DNA of 64,000 nt from the NCBI RefSeq assembly GCF_001420995.1, contig NZ_CP012184.1, forward strand, positions 1,162,501-1,226,500. The letters run 5' to 3'. Positions 17,243 through 26,446 of this stretch are shown here, one piece after another; positions within the stretch are counted from its first letter, which is position 1; each line of letters begins with the position of its first letter. The DNA is from Pseudonocardia sp. EC080619-01 (GTDB taxonomy: Bacteria > Actinomycetota > Actinomycetes > Mycobacteriales > Pseudonocardiaceae). The notes under the pieces were generated by a model. It worked only from the letters and a program-made list of their open reading frames with translations, searched no databases and was not told where the DNA came from. The position numbers and the translations under genes were made by a program.

Positions 17243-18232
17243 TCAGCCCGGCGCGTTCGGCCCCGGTCCGGTGGGGGGATCCCCGTCCGGTCCGGTCGCA
17301 TCGCCGGCGGCGACGAGCGTCGTCCGGCTGTCCTCGACGTCGCGGGTCATCTGGGCGATGAGCGGCTCGATGCCGTCGTAGTGCTCCTGACCGCGCAACC
17401 GGGCGACGAACTCGACGCCGACCTCGTGGCCGTAGAAGTCCTCGTCGACGTCGAGCACGTAGGCCTCGACGGTGCGCACCCGCCCGGAGAAGGTCGGGTT
17501 CGTCCCGACCGAGATCGCGGACTTCAGCCGCCGGTCGCCGATCCGGAACCAGCCGGCGTAGACCCCGTCGGCGGGGACCGCGGTGTGCGGCGGGCAGGCC
17601 ACGTTGGCCGTCGGGAAGCCCAGGTCCCGGCCCCGCTTGTGGCCGTGCACGATCACGCCGTCCACCCGGTGCCAGCGGCCCAGCGCGCGGGCGGCGTCGC
17701 GGACCGCGCCGGCGTCGATGCAGGACCGGATGTAGGTCGACGAGAAGGTGATGTGGTCGTCGGAGATGAGGTCCACCGCCTCGCAGACGAAGCCGAACCG
17801 GCGGCCGAGCTCGTGCAGCGTCGTGACGTCGCCGGCGGCCTTGTGCCCGAAGGTGAAGTTGCGTCCCACGACGACGACGGCCGCGTGCAGCCGGTCGACC
17901 AGGATCTCGTGCGCGAACCCGGCCGGCGCCATCCGGGACAGCTGCTCGGTGAAGGGGATGACGCAGAAGACGTCCGCACCGGCCTCGGCGACGAGCTCGG
18001 CGCGCCGGTCCAGCGTGGACAGCCGCGCGGGGTGCGTCCCGGGGCGCACGAGCTCGGCCGGGTGCGGGTCGAACGTCACGACGACCGCGGGGAGCCCCCG
18101 GTCCCGGGCGAGCTCCACGGCCCGGGCGATGAGCTGCCGGTGCCCGCGGTGCACCCCGTCGAACACCCCGACGGTGACGACGCAGCGTCCCCAGCCGGGC
18201 GGGACGGCCTCCAGACCACGCCAGCGCTGCAC
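17243..18232 (-). CDS. ribF: Bifunctional riboflavin kinase/FAD synthetase RibF
   Basis: Converts riboflavin to FMN and FAD. 329 residues. The N-terminal nucleotidyltransferase domain has GVFDGVHRGHR (about 22-32) and later TYIRSCIDAGAV. The C-terminal kinase domain begins near 190 with GHKRGRDLGFPTANV, the riboflavin/ATP-binding block, and includes NPTFSGRVRTVEAYVLD. The start is the GTG at 18232 (QRWRGLEAVPPGWGR, a typical start for actinobacterial RibF). It lies 52 bp downstream of truB on the same strand, a common pairing. Confidence 0.96.
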   Translation of the reverse strand: MQRWRGLEAVPPGWGRCVVTVGVFDGVHRGHRQLIARAVELARDRGLPAVVVTFDPHPAELVRPGTHPARLSTLDRRAELVAEAGADVFCVIPFTEQLSRMAPAGFAHEILVDRLHAAVVVVGRNFTFGHKAAGDVTTLHELGRRFGFVCEAVDLISDDHITFSSTYIRSCIDAGAVRDAARALGRWHRVDGVIVHGHKRGRDLGFPTANVACPPHTAVPADGVYAGWFRIGDRRLKSAISVGTNPTFSGRVRTVEAYVLDVDEDFYGHEVGVEFVARLRGQEHYDGIEPLIAQMTRDVEDSRTTLVAAGDATGPDGDPPTGPGPNAPG

Positions 18233-18284
18233 GGCGGCGAGCCTACGGAACCGGTGACCGCCCCGCCCCACCGGCCGCCGGGGA

Positions 18285-19178
18285 TCAGCCGGCCGGGGCC
18301 AGCACGACCACCGGGCGCGCGGACGGTCCGCGGTCGGCCATCAGCGCGAGCGCGGCCCCGTCGGGCCCGAACACGCCGTACGTGCCGGGGATCCCCGCGG
18401 ACGGCAGCGACCGGCCGATCCGCACGTCGGTGGCGGCCGCGTCGTCGACGTCGACCCGCGGGAACGCCGTCGCCACCGCCGCGGCCAGGTCGAGCGAGAG
18501 GCCCGGCTCGGCGGCCAGCTGCTCGACGGTGCGGGCGTGCTCCAGGGTGAAGGGCCCGACCCGGGTGCGGCGCAGCGCCGTGAGGTGCCCGCCCGCGCCG
18601 AGCGCCACCCCGAGATCGCGGGCCAGCGCCCGCACGTAGGTCCCCGACGTGCACTCCACGACGACGTCGAGGTCCACGAACCCGCCGTCCCGGCGCAGGT
18701 CGCGCAGGTCGAACGCCGACACCGTGACCGGCCGGGCCGGGATCTCGACCGTCTCGCCGTCGCGGACGCGCTGGTAGGCGCGCTTCCCGTCGATCTTCAC
18801 CGCGGACACCGCGCTCGGGACCTGCTCGATGTCCCCGGTCAGCGCCGCCATCGCGCCCCGGACCTCCGGCTCGCCCGCCGTGACCGTGACGGGGTCACCG
18901 ACGGGCGTGCCCTCGGCGTCGTCGGTGTCGGTCGCCTGCCCGAGCCGGACGGTCGCGGTGTAGGCCTTGGTGTCCAGCGACAGGTGCCCCAGCAGCTTCG
19001 TCGCCCGCTCGATGCCGACGACCAGCACGCCGGTCGCCATCGGGTCGAGCGTCCCGGCGTGGCCGACCTTGCGGGTGCCCATGATCCGGCGCAGCTTCCC
19101 GACGACGTCGTGGCTGGTCGGACCCCGGTCCTTGTCGACGACGACGAGACCGGGCGGCGGAGGCGGTGGCTTCGGCAC
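18285..19178 (-). CDS. truB: tRNA pseudouridine(55) synthase TruB
   Basis: Makes the universally conserved pseudouridine in the T-loop of tRNAs. 297 residues. Motif II with the catalytic Asp is HAGTLDPMATG, with D45; TSHDVVGKLRR and GTYVRALARDLG are further family blocks. The start is the GTG at 19178. A -10-like TAGCGT (19187-19192, minus strand) ends 8 nt before it, overlapping the end of the upstream regulator gene, so truB may have its own leaderless promoter. It is followed by ribF. Confidence 0.96.
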   Translation of the reverse strand: MPKPPPPPPGLVVVDKDRGPTSHDVVGKLRRIMGTRKVGHAGTLDPMATGVLVVGIERATKLLGHLSLDTKAYTATVRLGQATDTDDAEGTPVGDPVTVTAGEPEVRGAMAALTGDIEQVPSAVSAVKIDGKRAYQRVRDGETVEIPARPVTVSAFDLRDLRRDGGFVDLDVVVECTSGTYVRALARDLGVALGAGGHLTALRRTRVGPFTLEHARTVEQLAAEPGLSLDLAAAVATAFPRVDVDDAAATDVRIGRSLPSAGIPGTYGVFGPDGAALALMADRGPSARPVVVLAPAG

Positions 19179-19189
19179 GGTCGCAGACG

Positions 19190-19876
19190 CTAACGCGCCA
19201 GCCGGTACCCGACCCCACGCACCGTCACGACGACCTCGCGGGCGCCGAGTTTCGACCGCAGCGACGCCACGTGCGCCTCCAGGGTGCGGGCGGCGGAGCC
19301 GTCGGCGACGCCCCAGACCTGTTCGAGCAGCTCGGTCCGGGGCAGCACGGCGCCCTCGCGCCGGGCCAGCGCCGCGAGCAGGTCGAACTCCTTGCGGGTC
19401 AGCGCGACCTCGTCCCCGGCCGCGGTGACGGACCGCCGCTCCAGGTCGACGACGACGTCGCCCACCGCCACCGTGGACGCCACCGCGCCGCCGGTGGAGC
19501 GGCGCAGCACCGCCTCGATCCGGGCGAGGAGCTCGTCGGTCGACACCGGCTTGACCAGGTAGTCGTCGGCACCGGCACGCAGGCCCTGCACCCGGGCGGC
19601 GACGTCGCCGCGGCCGGTGATCGCGAGGATCGGCACCCGGGACCGCTCCCGGATCTCCCGGCAGACACCGATCCCGTCGCGGTCGGGCAGTCCCATGTCG
19701 AGCAGCACGACGTCGGGCTCCCGGTCCGCGATCGCACTGAGCGCGGCGGTCCCGCTGCCGACCAGATCGGTCGGATGACCGTGCTTGACCAGGGTGCGCC
19801 GCAACGCGTCTCCGAGGACGGCGTCGTCCTCGACCAGCAGTACGCGCACGTCCGACAGCGTAGTCCGCACCCTCAA
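19190..19876 (-). CDS. OmpR/PhoB-type response regulator
   Basis: A 228-residue two-component response regulator. The receiver domain (about 10-122) has the acidic pocket E16-D17-D18, the phospho-acceptor D60 (VVLLDMGLPD) and K109 (YLVKP). The winged-helix output domain (about 135-228) has the OmpR signatures LTRKEFDLLAAL and VRGVGYRL. The start is the GTG at 19876 with GAGGAAGG upstream; a shorter GTG at 19849 is possible. It diverges from dctA, and a CitA/DcuS-like kinase follows dctA, so it may control dicarboxylate uptake; that pairing is inferred. Confidence 0.92.
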   Translation of the reverse strand: MRVRTTLSDVRVLLVEDDAVLGDALRRTLVKHGHPTDLVGSGTAALSAIADREPDVVLLDMGLPDRDGIGVCREIRERSRVPILAITGRGDVAARVQGLRAGADDYLVKPVSTDELLARIEAVLRRSTGGAVASTVAVGDVVVDLERRSVTAAGDEVALTRKEFDLLAALARREGAVLPRTELLEQVWGVADGSAARTLEAHVASLRSKLGAREVVVTVRGVGYRLAR

Positions 19877-19965
19877 ACCTTCCTCAAGACCGCCTCCGCT
19901 CCCGTTGGCGCGGCGGGCGGCCCTCCTTCATCGTTTCGGCACCGAACACGTCGAGGAGGACGGAC

Positions 19966-21441
19966 ATGGCCGAGGTCGCCACCGCAGCCGGCTCACCGGG
20001 ACAGGGGTCGTCGACCCCCACCCGGCCGAAGAAGAAGCTCTACTCCCAGCTCTGGTTCTGGGTCCTGATCGGCATCGCGTCCGGCATCCTGGTCGGGTTC
20101 GTCGCCCCCGACTTCGCCTCGGACACCAAGTGGCTCGCCGACACCTTCGTCCAGATGATCAAGGTGATCATCGGGCCGGTCATCTTCTGCACCGTGATCG
20201 TGGGCATCGCGTCGCTGGGCAACCTCGCCCGGGCCGGCGGGCTCGCCGCCCGCGCGCTGGGCTACTTCCTGGTCATGACGGTGATCGCGCTGGCGATGGG
20301 CCTTCTCGCGGGCAACCTCTTCCAGCCGGGCGCCGGCTTCGAGGGTGCCCCGAACCCGGCCGACCTCGCGAAGGCCGCCGAGAACGCCGCGACCGGCTCC
20401 GAGGAGTCAGGCGTCATCGGCTTCATCCAGGGCTCGCTGCTGCCGGAGAGCTTCTTCGGGCCGTTCGTCGAGAACTCGGTCCTGCAGGTCCTGGTCCTCG
20501 CGATCCTCACCGCCTGCGCGATCTCGTCGCTGAACAACGACCTCCGCGTCCGGCTGGTCCGCGGCATCGAGGGCATCTCGCAGGTGATCTTCGGGATCAT
20601 CAAGATCATCATGTGGGCCGCACCGGTCGCCGCGTTCGGCGGCATGGCCTACACCGTCGGCCAGATGGGCGGCGAGTCGCTCGTCAACCTGCTCAAGCTG
20701 ATGGGCGTCTTCTGGGGCACCTGCGCGGTCTTCGTCCTGGTCGTGCTCGGCGCGGTCTCCTGGGCCGCCGGGTTCAACGTCCTGAAGGTCATCCGGCTCA
20801 TCAAGGACGAGCTGCTCATCATCGTCGGCACCTCGTCGTCGGAGTCGGTGCTGCCGCGCTTCCTCACGAAGCTGCAGTCGGCCGGTGCGTCCAAGCAGAC
20901 CGTCGGCATGGTCATCCCGACCGGCTACTCGTTCAACCTGGACGGCACCTGCATCTACCTGACCCTGGGTGCGCTGTTCATCATCCAGGCCGGCGGTGAG
21001 GTCCTCCCGATCGGCGCGCAGATCGCCCTCGCGGTCCTGATGGTGCTCACCTCGAAGGGCGCCGCGGGCGTCACCGGCGCCGGTCTGGTCACCCTGGCCG
21101 CGTCGCTGCAGGCCTTCGGCGGGGAGTTCTTCACCCCCGAGGCGATCGTCGTCGGCCTCGCCCTGATCGTCGGCATCGACCGCATGATGTCCGAGGGCCG
21201 CGCGCTGACCAACGCGATCGGCAACGTCGTCGCCACCCTGGTGATCGCCCGCTGGAACGGCGAGCTCGACCGCGAGCGGCTCGCCGCCGTCCTCGAGGAC
21301 CCGTCGCTCGTCGAGGCCGACATGGAGGCCGCCCACGGCAGCGGTGCCGGCGAGGAGACCGAGAAGACCGAGGAGACCGCGACCGGCACCGAGGCTCCCG
21401 CCGACGCCGACACCCGCGTCAAGGCCACCACCGGTTCCTGA
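19966..21441 (+). CDS. dctA: C4-dicarboxylate:cation symporter DctA (DAACS family)
   Basis: A 491-residue secondary transporter of the glutamate/dicarboxylate symporter family, expected to import succinate, fumarate and malate with Na+ or H+. Hallmarks are the Ser-rich hairpin SSSESVLPR, the YSFNLDGTCIYLT block and TSKGAAGVTGAG, which form the substrate and cation sites. Eight membrane helices plus two re-entrant loops are expected. The C-terminal about 45 residues are a charged Glu/Thr-rich tail. ATG at 19966 with GAGGAGG upstream. It lies between a response regulator and a CitA-like kinase. Confidence 0.93.
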   Translation: MAEVATAAGSPGQGSSTPTRPKKKLYSQLWFWVLIGIASGILVGFVAPDFASDTKWLADTFVQMIKVIIGPVIFCTVIVGIASLGNLARAGGLAARALGYFLVMTVIALAMGLLAGNLFQPGAGFEGAPNPADLAKAAENAATGSEESGVIGFIQGSLLPESFFGPFVENSVLQVLVLAILTACAISSLNNDLRVRLVRGIEGISQVIFGIIKIIMWAAPVAAFGGMAYTVGQMGGESLVNLLKLMGVFWGTCAVFVLVVLGAVSWAAGFNVLKVIRLIKDELLIIVGTSSSESVLPRFLTKLQSAGASKQTVGMVIPTGYSFNLDGTCIYLTLGALFIIQAGGEVLPIGAQIALAVLMVLTSKGAAGVTGAGLVTLAASLQAFGGEFFTPEAIVVGLALIVGIDRMMSEGRALTNAIGNVVATLVIARWNGELDRERLAAVLEDPSLVEADMEAAHGSGAGEETEKTEETATGTEAPADADTRVKATTGS

Positions 21442-21476
21442 CGCGACCGTCCCGTCCTCCTCATGACGGTCGCCCC

Positions 21477-21536
21477 GCCCGGAGCACGGTCCCCCCTCCC
21501 ACCCCCGCGGTGGCAGGGTGGGGCCGTGCTCCGGGC
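21477..21536 (+). promoter_or_regulatory. Long hairpin between dctA and kinase gene, overlapping a start codon
   Basis: A perfect 13-bp inverted repeat (21477-21489 and 21524-21536, GCCCGGAGCACGG) encloses a second complementary pair (CCCACCCC and GGGTGG). The right arm contains the GTG at 21526, the likely start of the kinase. The structure could terminate dctA transcripts or hide the kinase start, making kinase translation dependent on unfolding. Both roles are inferred from position. Confidence 0.6.
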
Positions 21537-23241
21537 GTTCCGCACCTCCTCGACCTCCCTGCGGGGGTCGAAGCTGGTCCGCCGCCTGTTCGTGCTGCAG
21601 GTGGTGACGGTGCTGCTGACCGTCGGGGGCCTCACCGCGCTCGGCGTGTACGGCGCCGGGGAACTCGAGCACGACGCCGCCGGGCGGCTGACCCGGGCCA
21701 CCGCGCTGAGCATCGCCTCCGACCCCGAGGTCGTCGACGCGCTGCGGGCCGGTGGCGACGTCGCCACCCTGTCGTCGCGGCTGCAGCCGGTCGCCGAGCG
21801 GGTCCGGACCGCGACGAACACCAACTTCGTCGTCGTCATGTCCCCCGCCGGGATCCGCTACAGCCACTACAACCCCGCCGAGATCGGCCTGCCGTACCAG
21901 GGCAACATCGCCCCGGCGCTGGAGGGCCGGACGGCCACCGAGGTCTACACCGGCACGCTCGGGCCGTCGGTCCGCACCGTCACCCCGGTCGTCGAGGACG
22001 GGCGGCTCATCGCCGTCGTCTCGGTCGGGGTGCTGCAGACCCGGGTCAGCGACCTGGCGCTGCGCTGGCTGCCCGGCATCGTCGTCGCCGCCGGTGCCGC
22101 GCTGCTGCTCGGTCTGGGCCTCGCCGTGCTGCTGGCCCGCAGGCTGCGGCGGCAGACCCTCGGGCTGGAGCCCGAGGAGATCGCCGGGGCCTACACCCAT
22201 CACGACGCCGTGCTGCACGCCGTCGGCGAGGGCCTGCTGGTCGTCGACGGCAGCGGACGGCTGGTCGTCGTCAACGCCGAGGCCCGGCGGCTGCTGGCCT
22301 CCCCCGTCCCGATCGAGGGCGGCCCCGACACCGCCGAGCCCGGACGCCCGCTGACCGGCCTGGGCATCGACCCGGCGGTGCTGGCGGTGCTGGTCCGCGG
22401 CCTGCGCGAGGACCTCCGCGACGAGCCCGCGCTCGCCGGGGAACGGGTGCTGCTGGTCAACAGCCGGCACGCCGGCCCGGCCGCGGGGCCGGGGACCCGG
22501 GTGTTCACGCTGCGCGACCGCACCGAGCTGGCCGGCGCCCTCCGGGAGCGCGACGACGCCCGCGGCAAGGTCGACGCCCTGTCCGGGCAGGCCCACGAGT
22601 TCGCGAACCGATTGCAGACCGTGCTGACGCTGATCGAGCTCGGCGACACCTCGGACGCCGCGGCCGCCGGGACCGCCGCCCTCGACCGCACCCGCGGGCC
22701 CGGCTCCGCCGTCGTCGCCGAGGTGCTCGACCCGGTGCTCGCCGCGCTGCTGGCGGACAAGGCGTGGCAGGCGGTGGAGCGCGACGTCGCGTTCTCGGTG
22801 ACCGACGCCTGCGATCCCGACACCCTGCCGGACCTGCACCTGCCGTTCGCCGCCGACGACCTCGTCTCGCTGGCCGGGAACCTCGTCGACAACGCGATCG
22901 AGGTGGTCGCGGCGCAGCCCCGCGGCGCGGAGCGGTCGGTCACCGCGACGGTCCGGACCGACAGCGGCGAGGTGGTCCTGGAGGTCGCCGACAGCGGTCC
23001 CGGTGTTCCCCAGGAGACCGCCCGCGAGCTGTTCACGTTCGGCTTCAGCACCCGGGCGACGCCCGGTGGCCGCCCGCGCGGGATCGGGCTGGCCCTGGTC
23101 GACCGGATCACCCGGCGCCTCGGGGGGACGGTGACCGTCGGGCCCCGGGACGACGGCACCGGCGCGGTCTTCACGGTGCGGCTCCCGCTCCCGACCCCAC
23201 CCCCGCTCGACGAGGGGCGCTCCGCGGTCGCACGCCCCTGA
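21526..23241 (+). CDS. CitA/DcuS-like sensor histidine kinase
   Basis: A 571-residue membrane sensor kinase (592 if the ATG at 21463 is used). Order: a first membrane helix (about 20-45); an extracytoplasmic sensor domain of the CitA/DcuS type with IRYSHYNPAEIG, which matches the ligand-loop region of those sensors; a second membrane helix (about 180-205); a PAS-like region; a dimerisation box with His at about 357 (QAHEFANRLQTV); and a HATPase domain with N-box NLVDNAIEV, DSGPGVP and GIGLALV. Probably senses a C4-dicarboxylate or citrate. Such kinases usually pair with CitB/DcuR-type regulators, but none is adjacent; the only nearby regulator is OmpR-type. Confidence 0.9.
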   Translation: MLRAFRTSSTSLRGSKLVRRLFVLQVVTVLLTVGGLTALGVYGAGELEHDAAGRLTRATALSIASDPEVVDALRAGGDVATLSSRLQPVAERVRTATNTNFVVVMSPAGIRYSHYNPAEIGLPYQGNIAPALEGRTATEVYTGTLGPSVRTVTPVVEDGRLIAVVSVGVLQTRVSDLALRWLPGIVVAAGAALLLGLGLAVLLARRLRRQTLGLEPEEIAGAYTHHDAVLHAVGEGLLVVDGSGRLVVVNAEARRLLASPVPIEGGPDTAEPGRPLTGLGIDPAVLAVLVRGLREDLRDEPALAGERVLLVNSRHAGPAAGPGTRVFTLRDRTELAGALRERDDARGKVDALSGQAHEFANRLQTVLTLIELGDTSDAAAAGTAALDRTRGPGSAVVAEVLDPVLAALLADKAWQAVERDVAFSVTDACDPDTLPDLHLPFAADDLVSLAGNLVDNAIEVVAAQPRGAERSVTATVRTDSGEVVLEVADSGPGVPQETARELFTFGFSTRATPGGRPRGIGLALVDRITRRLGGTVTVGPRDDGTGAVFTVRLPLPTPPPLDEGRSAVARP

Positions 23242-23257
23242 CCGGACGGCGCGGAGC

Positions 23258-24634
23258 TCAGGCCCGGACCGTGCCCGGGACCGCCCACCGCCCCGAGCGC
23301 GCCCGCAGCCCGACGGCCACCAGCCGGACGACCATGAACATCGCCAGCCCGGTCCAGATCCCGGCCAGCCCCCACCCGAACGCCAGCGACAGCCAGATCA
23401 GCGGCAGGAACCCGCACACCGCGGCGAGCAGCGTCGTCGTGCGCAGGAACGCCGCGTCACCTGCGCCGAGCAGCACACCGTCGAGGGCGAAGACCACGCC
23501 CGCCACCGGTTGCAGCGCGGTGAAGAACCACCACGCGGCGGGGATCGTCGCGAGCACCGCGGCGTCGGTGGTGAACACCCCGGGCAGCACCGGATAGAGC
23601 GCCGCGAAGACGACGCCGAACACGCAGCCCAGCAGCAGCCCGTACCGCGTCACCCGGGCCGCGACGGCACGCGCCCCGGCGGTGCCCTCCCGATCCCGGG
23701 CCGCCCCCAGCGCCGACCCGACGAGTGCCTGGGCGGCGATCGCCACCGCGTCGAGCACGAGCGACTGGAACACCCACAGCTGCAGCACGACCTGGTGCGC
23801 CGCCACCGACTCCGCACCGAACCGGGAGGCCACCGCGGTCGCGGACAGGAAGCACGCCTGGAAGCCGAGCGACCGGATCACCAGGTCGCGGCCCATCGTC
23901 ACCTGGGCGCGCAGCACCGCGGCGTCGGGCGCGAACCGGACCGGGTCGGACGACGGCGCCCGCCGCCGCTCCGCCGCCAGCGCCCGCAGGAACAGCCCCG
24001 CCGACACCGCCTGGGCCACGACGTTGGCGACCGCGGAGCCCTCCAGCCCCCAGCCGTCCCAGGAGCCGGCGCCGTGCACGAGGAACGGGCACAGCAGCGC
24101 GGACAGGCCGTTGCCCGCCAGCACGTAGTACATCGGGCGCCGGGTGTCCTGCACCCCGCGCATCCAGCCGTTCCCGGCGAGCGTGACCAGCACCAGTGGG
24201 GCGCCGAACAGGGCGATGCGCAGCCAGGAGACCGCTCCCGCCGCGATGTCCCCGCCGCCCGCGAGCACCCCCGCGACCGGGGCCGCCAGCAGCTGCCCGG
24301 CCGCGATCACCAGCAGCCCGACGACGACGGCCAGCCACGTCGCCTGTACCCCCTCGGTGACCGCGGCGGACCGGCGCCCGGCGCCGTAGAACCGGGACGC
24401 CCGCGCCGTCGTCCCGTAGGACAGGAACGTCAGCTGGGTGGTGACCTGGGCGAACAGCACCGCGGCGACGGCGAGCGAGGCCAGCGGGAGCCCGCCCAGC
24501 CGTCCGACGACGGCGGTGTCGACCAGCAGGTACAGCGGCTCCGCGGCGAGCACCGGCAGCGCCGGCACCGCGAGCCGCAGGATGTCCCGGGCCCCGCCCC
24601 GGGAGCGGACGTCCGGTTCCGAGCCTCCCGACAC
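23258..24634 (-). CDS. MATE-family efflux transporter (DinF type)
   Basis: A 458-residue polytopic membrane protein with about twelve helices in two homologous halves, typical of cation-coupled multidrug/toxin exporters. LVDTAVVGRLGGLPLASLAV near the N-terminus is the DinF/MATE signature, repeated in weaker form in the second half (HQVVLQLW). A dinF gene ends the same nusA-infB-rbfA-nrnA cluster in Mycobacterium tuberculosis. The GTG at 24634 lies 2 nt past the stop of the upstream methyltransferase. It converges on the kinase gene with 16 bp between. Confidence 0.9.
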   Translation of the reverse strand: MSGGSEPDVRSRGGARDILRLAVPALPVLAAEPLYLLVDTAVVGRLGGLPLASLAVAAVLFAQVTTQLTFLSYGTTARASRFYGAGRRSAAVTEGVQATWLAVVVGLLVIAAGQLLAAPVAGVLAGGGDIAAGAVSWLRIALFGAPLVLVTLAGNGWMRGVQDTRRPMYYVLAGNGLSALLCPFLVHGAGSWDGWGLEGSAVANVVAQAVSAGLFLRALAAERRRAPSSDPVRFAPDAAVLRAQVTMGRDLVIRSLGFQACFLSATAVASRFGAESVAAHQVVLQLWVFQSLVLDAVAIAAQALVGSALGAARDREGTAGARAVAARVTRYGLLLGCVFGVVFAALYPVLPGVFTTDAAVLATIPAAWWFFTALQPVAGVVFALDGVLLGAGDAAFLRTTTLLAAVCGFLPLIWLSLAFGWGLAGIWTGLAMFMVVRLVAVGLRARSGRWAVPGTVRA

Positions 24635-24636
24635 CG

Positions 24637-25269
24637 CTACGGACGCGGGCGGCGGCAGAGGAAGCAGAACGCGGGCGGGACGTTGCGCCACACCGTCCGC
24701 GTCATGACGACCTCGTCGAAGGTCTCCTGCAGGGTCGCCTTGAACCGGCGGGCCGAGGGCATCGGCATGGTGTGCGAGTACGCGAACGTGGCGAACGCCC
24801 CGGTCTCCCCGATCACGTCGACGACCTGGCCGAGGATCTCGCGCTGGGAGGCCCGGTCGAACAGCGACCAGGGCAGCCCGGAGATGACCGCGTCGACACC
24901 GGCGATGCCGCGCTCCTCCAGGAGCTCGCCCAGCTTGCGGGCGTCACCGTTGATGACCTCGACGCCCGGGTGCCGCCCCGTGAGGTAGCGGGCCATGCCC
25001 GGGTCGAGCTCGACGGCGAGGTGCCGGCCGCCGGGCGCGAGCCGGCGGGAGACCTCGGAGGTCACCGCGCCGGTGCCCGGGCCGAGCTCCACGACGACCG
25101 GCGCTCCGTGACCGGGCGCGATCCGGGCGAGCTTCTCCGACAGCCGCTGCGAGCTCGGCCAGACGGCACCGACCCGGGCGGGGTTGCGCACCCACGCTCC
25201 GAGGAACTCGCGCCAGCCGCTGGCGTCGTCGCGGGCACCGTCGTGTCCCGGGGCGGGCTCGGAACTCAC
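24637..25269 (-). CDS. Class I SAM-dependent methyltransferase (KsgA/Pmt-like)
   Basis: A 210-residue methyltransferase. The SAM-binding motif I is VVELGPGTGAVT (about residues 60-70), followed by an acidic AVELD and a motif IV-like ISGLPWSLF, where related rRNA dimethylases and phospholipid methyltransferases have xNLP(Y/W). The start is the GTG at 25269, supported by GGAGGT 5 nt upstream. The substrate may be a lipid headgroup or RNA; it cannot be decided here. It lies between nrnA and the MATE gene on the same strand. Confidence 0.8.
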   Translation of the reverse strand: MSSEPAPGHDGARDDASGWREFLGAWVRNPARVGAVWPSSQRLSEKLARIAPGHGAPVVVELGPGTGAVTSEVSRRLAPGGRHLAVELDPGMARYLTGRHPGVEVINGDARKLGELLEERGIAGVDAVISGLPWSLFDRASQREILGQVVDVIGETGAFATFAYSHTMPMPSARRFKATLQETFDEVVMTRTVWRNVPPAFCFLCRRPRP

Positions 25270-25435
25270 GTGCAACCTCCTGGGGGGATCGCCGGACACG
25301 CTACGTCCCGGGACCGTGGCCGGTCGGACCGGCCCGTGCCTACCGGACGCGGTGGTACCGCAGGTGTATTCCGGATGACGGTCGTGACACCTCGCCGGTG
25401 CGACGCGGTGACCGGCCGGGCGTCGTGGGGCCGCG

Positions 25436-26446
25436 TCACGGCTGCGGGACGGCGGCGAGCTCGGCCCGCAGCAGGTCGAGCAGCGCGTCGCGGGTGCCGT
25501 CGCGCTCGAACCCCGCCGCGGCCGCGTGCCCGCCCCCGCCGAGCGCCGTCGCGACCCGGGACAGGTCCGGGCGTCCGGTGCCGCGCAGGGACACCGACCA
25601 CGATCCGGGGGCGACCTCGGTCAGCAGCGCCGCGACACCGTCGTCGGCGGTGGCCAGCAGCTGCCCGACCAGGGTGACCGTCTGGTCCCGGAACCGGGTC
25701 GCCGTCGCGGCGTCCACGACCGCCCACACCAGGGGCTCGCCACCGGCCCCGGCGGGCTCCCGCCGGGCCCCGGCCAGGACGGTCGCCTGCGCCGCCAGCC
25801 AGGCGAACGGACGGGTCCCGGTGATCTCGCGCATCAGCTCGCGCGGCTCCGCCCCGGCGTCGACGAGTTCGGCGCCCAGCCGCAGCGCGTCCGACCCGCC
25901 CCAGCGGAACCCGCCGGTGTCGGTGTAGAGGCCCGCGAACAACGCCCGGGCCAGTACGGGGTCCAGTGTGGTCCCCAGCTCGGCGAGGACCTCGCGTACC
26001 AGCAGCACGGTGGCCGGGGCGCCCGGGTCGACCAGGTGGTGGGTCGCGAACGGCACGAACGACGCGTGGTGGTCGAGCGCGAGCGACGACCGCGCCGTCC
26101 CGAGCCGCCCCGCCAGGTCACCGAGCCGGGCGGCCGACGAGATGTCGCAGCAGACCAGCAGGTCCGGCGCCGCGGGCGCGTCCTGGGAGGCGACGACGAC
26201 GCCGCCGGGGTCGAGCGCGAGCAGCGCCTCCGGCACCGGCTCGGGCCCGCCGAACGACGCCACCGCGGGCACGCCCGAGCGGCGCAGCGCCGTGGCGAGC
26301 GCGATCGCGCTGCCCGCGGCGTCGGCGTCGGGCCGGACGTGGCCGACGACGAGGACCTCGCCACGGGCCTGCCGCAGCAGCGCCGCGGCCCCGGCCGGAT
26401 CGACCGGTCCGGGGCCGGGCAGCGGCGGCGCGGACGTCGCCCTCAC
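25436..26446 (-). CDS. nrnA: DHH/DHHA1 phosphoesterase NrnA-like
   Basis: A bifunctional nanoRNase/pAp-phosphatase type enzyme, acting on di- to short oligoribonucleotides, pAp and, in mycobacteria, cyclic dinucleotides. 336 residues. Metal-binding motifs: [11 protein letters not shown] (H36, D40, D42), CCDIS (D101) and DHH at 125-127; the C-terminal DHHA1 domain has [11 protein letters not shown]. The GTG at 26446 overlaps the rbfA stop by 4 bp, so translation is coupled. Same place as Rv2837c in M. tuberculosis. Confidence 0.93.
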   Translation of the reverse strand: MRATSAPPLPGPGPVDPAGAAALLRQARGEVLVVGHVRPDADAAGSAIALATALRRSGVPAVASFGGPEPVPEALLALDPGGVVVASQDAPAAPDLLVCCDISSAARLGDLAGRLGTARSSLALDHHASFVPFATHHLVDPGAPATVLLVREVLAELGTTLDPVLARALFAGLYTDTGGFRWGGSDALRLGAELVDAGAEPRELMREITGTRPFAWLAAQATVLAGARREPAGAGGEPLVWAVVDAATATRFRDQTVTLVGQLLATADDGVAALLTEVAPGSWSVSLRGTGRPDLSRVATALGGGGHAAAAGFERDGTRDALLDLLRAELAAVPQP

